Assembly (NCBI GenBank): GCA_018372435.1
Contig: JAHAJA010000008.1
Coordinates: 1-64,000, forward strand
DNA: 64,000 nt
Reading direction: 5' to 3'
Source: Clostridiales bacterium
GTDB lineage: Bacteria; Bacillota; Clostridia; Lachnospirales; Lachnospiraceae
Part shown: positions 63,043-64,000 of the stretch, piece by piece
How positions within the stretch are numbered: the first letter of the stretch is position 1
Layout of the letters: every line of letters begins with the position of its first letter
Translations under genes and position numbers: made by a program
Notes under the pieces: generated by a model
Seen by the model: only the letters and a program-made list of their open reading frames with translations
What the model was told of the DNA's origin: nothing
Database searches by the model: none

Positions 63043-63117
63043 ATGACACACCTGCTTTCGTGCTAGGTTGATTACCCCAAAATGAATTTTGTATACATGG
63101 TACTTTTAAGTCATTTA

Positions 63118-63184
63118 CCACTTGATAAATTATTTAACCACTTTCTCACCACTTCGCACCACTTTACACCACTTTGCACCACTT
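63118..63184 (-). promoter_or_regulatory. MraZ-box array, six copies
   Basis: On the minus strand AAGTGG occurs six times, starting on the plus strand at CCACTT 63118, 63138, 63149, 63159, 63169 and 63179. Five form a nearly continuous tract with 10 or 11 bases between copies (unit AAGTGGTGNN), and one stands 20 bases apart. MraZ is known to bind direct repeats of this kind spaced by a helical turn upstream of mraZ. The array begins just after the predicted transcription start. Confidence 0.8.
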
Positions 63185-63190
63185 GTAGTG

Positions 63191-63219
63191 TAATTTTATA
63201 ACATTATTAAGATTTTATC
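63191..63219 (-). promoter_or_regulatory. dcw operon (mraZ) promoter
   Basis: The minus strand reads TTGATA, 17 bases, TAAAAT, about 150-180 bases before mraZ. The MraZ boxes follow immediately, so bound MraZ would block start or escape. Positions may be off by a base or two. Confidence 0.6.
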
Positions 63220-63235
63220 AAGCCTTTCTGTAAAC

Positions 63236-63277
63236 AAAAAGGCGACAAATTATGGTATCATAATTTGTCGCCTTTTT
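63236..63277 (-). terminator. Bidirectional terminator after lgt and the nucleotidase remnant
   Basis: A perfect 14-bp stem (GGCGACAAATTATG 63241-63254 with its complement 63259-63272) has a GTAT loop, flanked by AAAAA and TTTTT. The T tract is good on both strands. It separates the lgt side from the dcw operon. Confidence 0.9.
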
Positions 63278-63361
63278 ATTTATACAATATGTTGTGTATA
63301 TTAATTGATTTTTATTCATGAATACAACATATAGATTTTATACAAAAACAAGTCTTTAGTC

Positions 63362-63555
63362 CTATTTTCCCACGATTGATACTCTAGGAGTTTCATTATC
63401 AATCTTCTTAATATCATCTAAACCAATCTTAGCAATATAATCGATTAAAACTTCGTCAAGTGCAGAGAATTCATTCACCACTGTTTCGCTAACATCGTGT
63501 ATCCATCACCACCAATAGCCATAAAGTCATTGGTTGCAACTACTAAATTTTCGAT
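63362..63555 (-). pseudogene. Remnant of a 5'-nucleotidase C-terminal domain
   Basis: Immediately after the lgt stop, in the same frame, the sequence reads 'ENLVVATNDFMAIGGDGYTM', a hallmark of the UshA/5'-nucleotidase C-terminal domain. The frame is then broken. Shifting by one base (a lost T in the codon after YTM) restores 'SETVVNEFSALDEVLIDYIAK' and a tail to TAG at 63364-63362. The upstream 500 or more residues of such an enzyme are missing, so this is a decayed 3' fragment of about 65 codons. Confidence 0.75.
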
Positions 63556-64000
63556 TTAAGCATCTTTTTTCTTATGTTTATATATCATAACATGTTTGTA
63601 TATCAATAGGCAGGCTGCAACCACTGCTACTCCAATAGATAACAACTCTGAAACAGGAATATTAGTCCCCCATAATAGTAGTTGGTCTGTACGTAATGAT
63701 TCAATCCACGCACGTCCAATTCCGTAACCTAGTGCATAGATCAAGGTTAGTTCTCCATTGAACTTTTTGTGATTCGTATACAACAATATAATAATCAACA
63801 ACGCTAGATTCCATAGAGATTCATATAAGAACGTTGGATGAACTTGTATATATTCAACTCCATCTACAACAACTAGATGATTCATAAGATCTGCACTTAT
63901 ATTCGAAGTTGCTACTTCTGCCTTTTTAATCTGCATAGCCAAAAGACCATCACTATAACCACCGAAAGCTTCTCTGTTGAAGAAATTCCCCCATCTACCA
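63556..64000 (-). CDS. lgt: Prolipoprotein diacylglyceryl transferase, C-terminal part
   Basis: Lgt transfers diacylglycerol to the cysteine of prolipoproteins. The gene continues beyond the right edge. The visible part shows 'GRWGNFFNREAFGG' (the Lgt signature with catalytic-region Arg and Asn), 'VHPTFLYESLWNL' and 'GIGRAWIESLRTDQLL', with several membrane helices and a basic C-terminus. It ends exactly where the nucleotidase remnant begins, suggesting a deletion junction at its stop codon. Confidence 0.95.
   Translation of the reverse strand, partial: GRWGNFFNREAFGGYSDGLLAMQIKKAEVATSNISADLMNHLVVVDGVEYIQVHPTFLYESLWNLALLIIILLYTNHKKFNGELTLIYALGYGIGRAWIESLRTDQLLLWGTNIPVSELLSIGVAVVAACLLIYKHVMIYKHKKKDA

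Noticed and set aside
1..64000. CRISPR arrays, tRNA/rRNA genes, insertion sequences, toxin-antitoxin pairs or phage genes
   Set aside because: No spaced identical repeats, cloverleaf or rRNA sequence, transposase or phage-like protein was seen. The only accessory signal is the parAB edge.

Overview
The window is AT-rich and reads as the chromosome of an anaerobic, endospore-forming, flagellated Firmicute. Lachnospiraceae (Clostridium cluster XIVa) is the best guess, based on protein style and gene order; this is inference, since no rRNA or tRNA gene is present to confirm it. Every protein gene I can support lies on the minus strand, so the biological order runs from high to low coordinates.

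From 64000 down to 49181 lies the envelope and division block: the 3' end of lgt, a frameshifted 5'-nucleotidase remnant, then mraZ, rsmH, ftsL-like, two class B penicillin-binding genes (PBP2B/FtsI-like and SpoVD-like), mraY, murD, ftsW/spoVE, murA, ftsQ/divIB and ftsZ. murE, murF, murG and ftsA are not in this run. From 48921 to 46074 is the sporulation block spoIIGA-sigE-sigG-ymxH, followed by nrdR, comM, dprA, topA and codY. From 38594 to 4739 is one long motility and chemotaxis block: flgB-flgC-fliE-F-G-H-I-J, a motE-like gene, fliK-flgD, a small hook-region gene, flgE-flbD-motA-motB-fliL-fliM-fliY-cheY-fliO-P-Q-R-flhB-flhA-flhF-flhG, a PilZ gene, cheB-A-W-C-D, a small membrane gene, sigD, a FapA/DUF342 gene, a small gene and a SwrB-like gene. 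An MltG-like stub gene, rpsB and tsf follow. The order closely resembles Bacillus subtilis (mra/fts-spoIIG-sigG and topA-codY-fla/che-sigD-swrB-rpsB-tsf), with the intervening genes removed.

The left end (1-about 1190) looks foreign to this core. A parA of the type common on clostridial conjugative elements, carrying one in-frame stop codon, is followed by the first codons of a parB, where Bacillus-like order would have pyrH-frr. A boundary of about 450 bp separates it from tsf. The boundary holds a long tsf terminator, two plus-strand terminators, repeated short motifs with a 10-bp period, and a candidate small RNA.

The main novelty is regulatory. There is an array of six MraZ-type boxes upstream of mraZ; an ftsZ leader with competing terminator and antiterminator pairings; an nrdR promoter whose start site falls inside the 5' arm of the upstream terminator; an intrinsic terminator inside the chemotaxis operon between cheW and cheC, upstream of sigD; a near-perfect 25-bp palindrome before fliM; and a CodY-like box in the codY leader. 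I saw no CRISPR array, defence system, biosynthetic cluster or insertion sequence.
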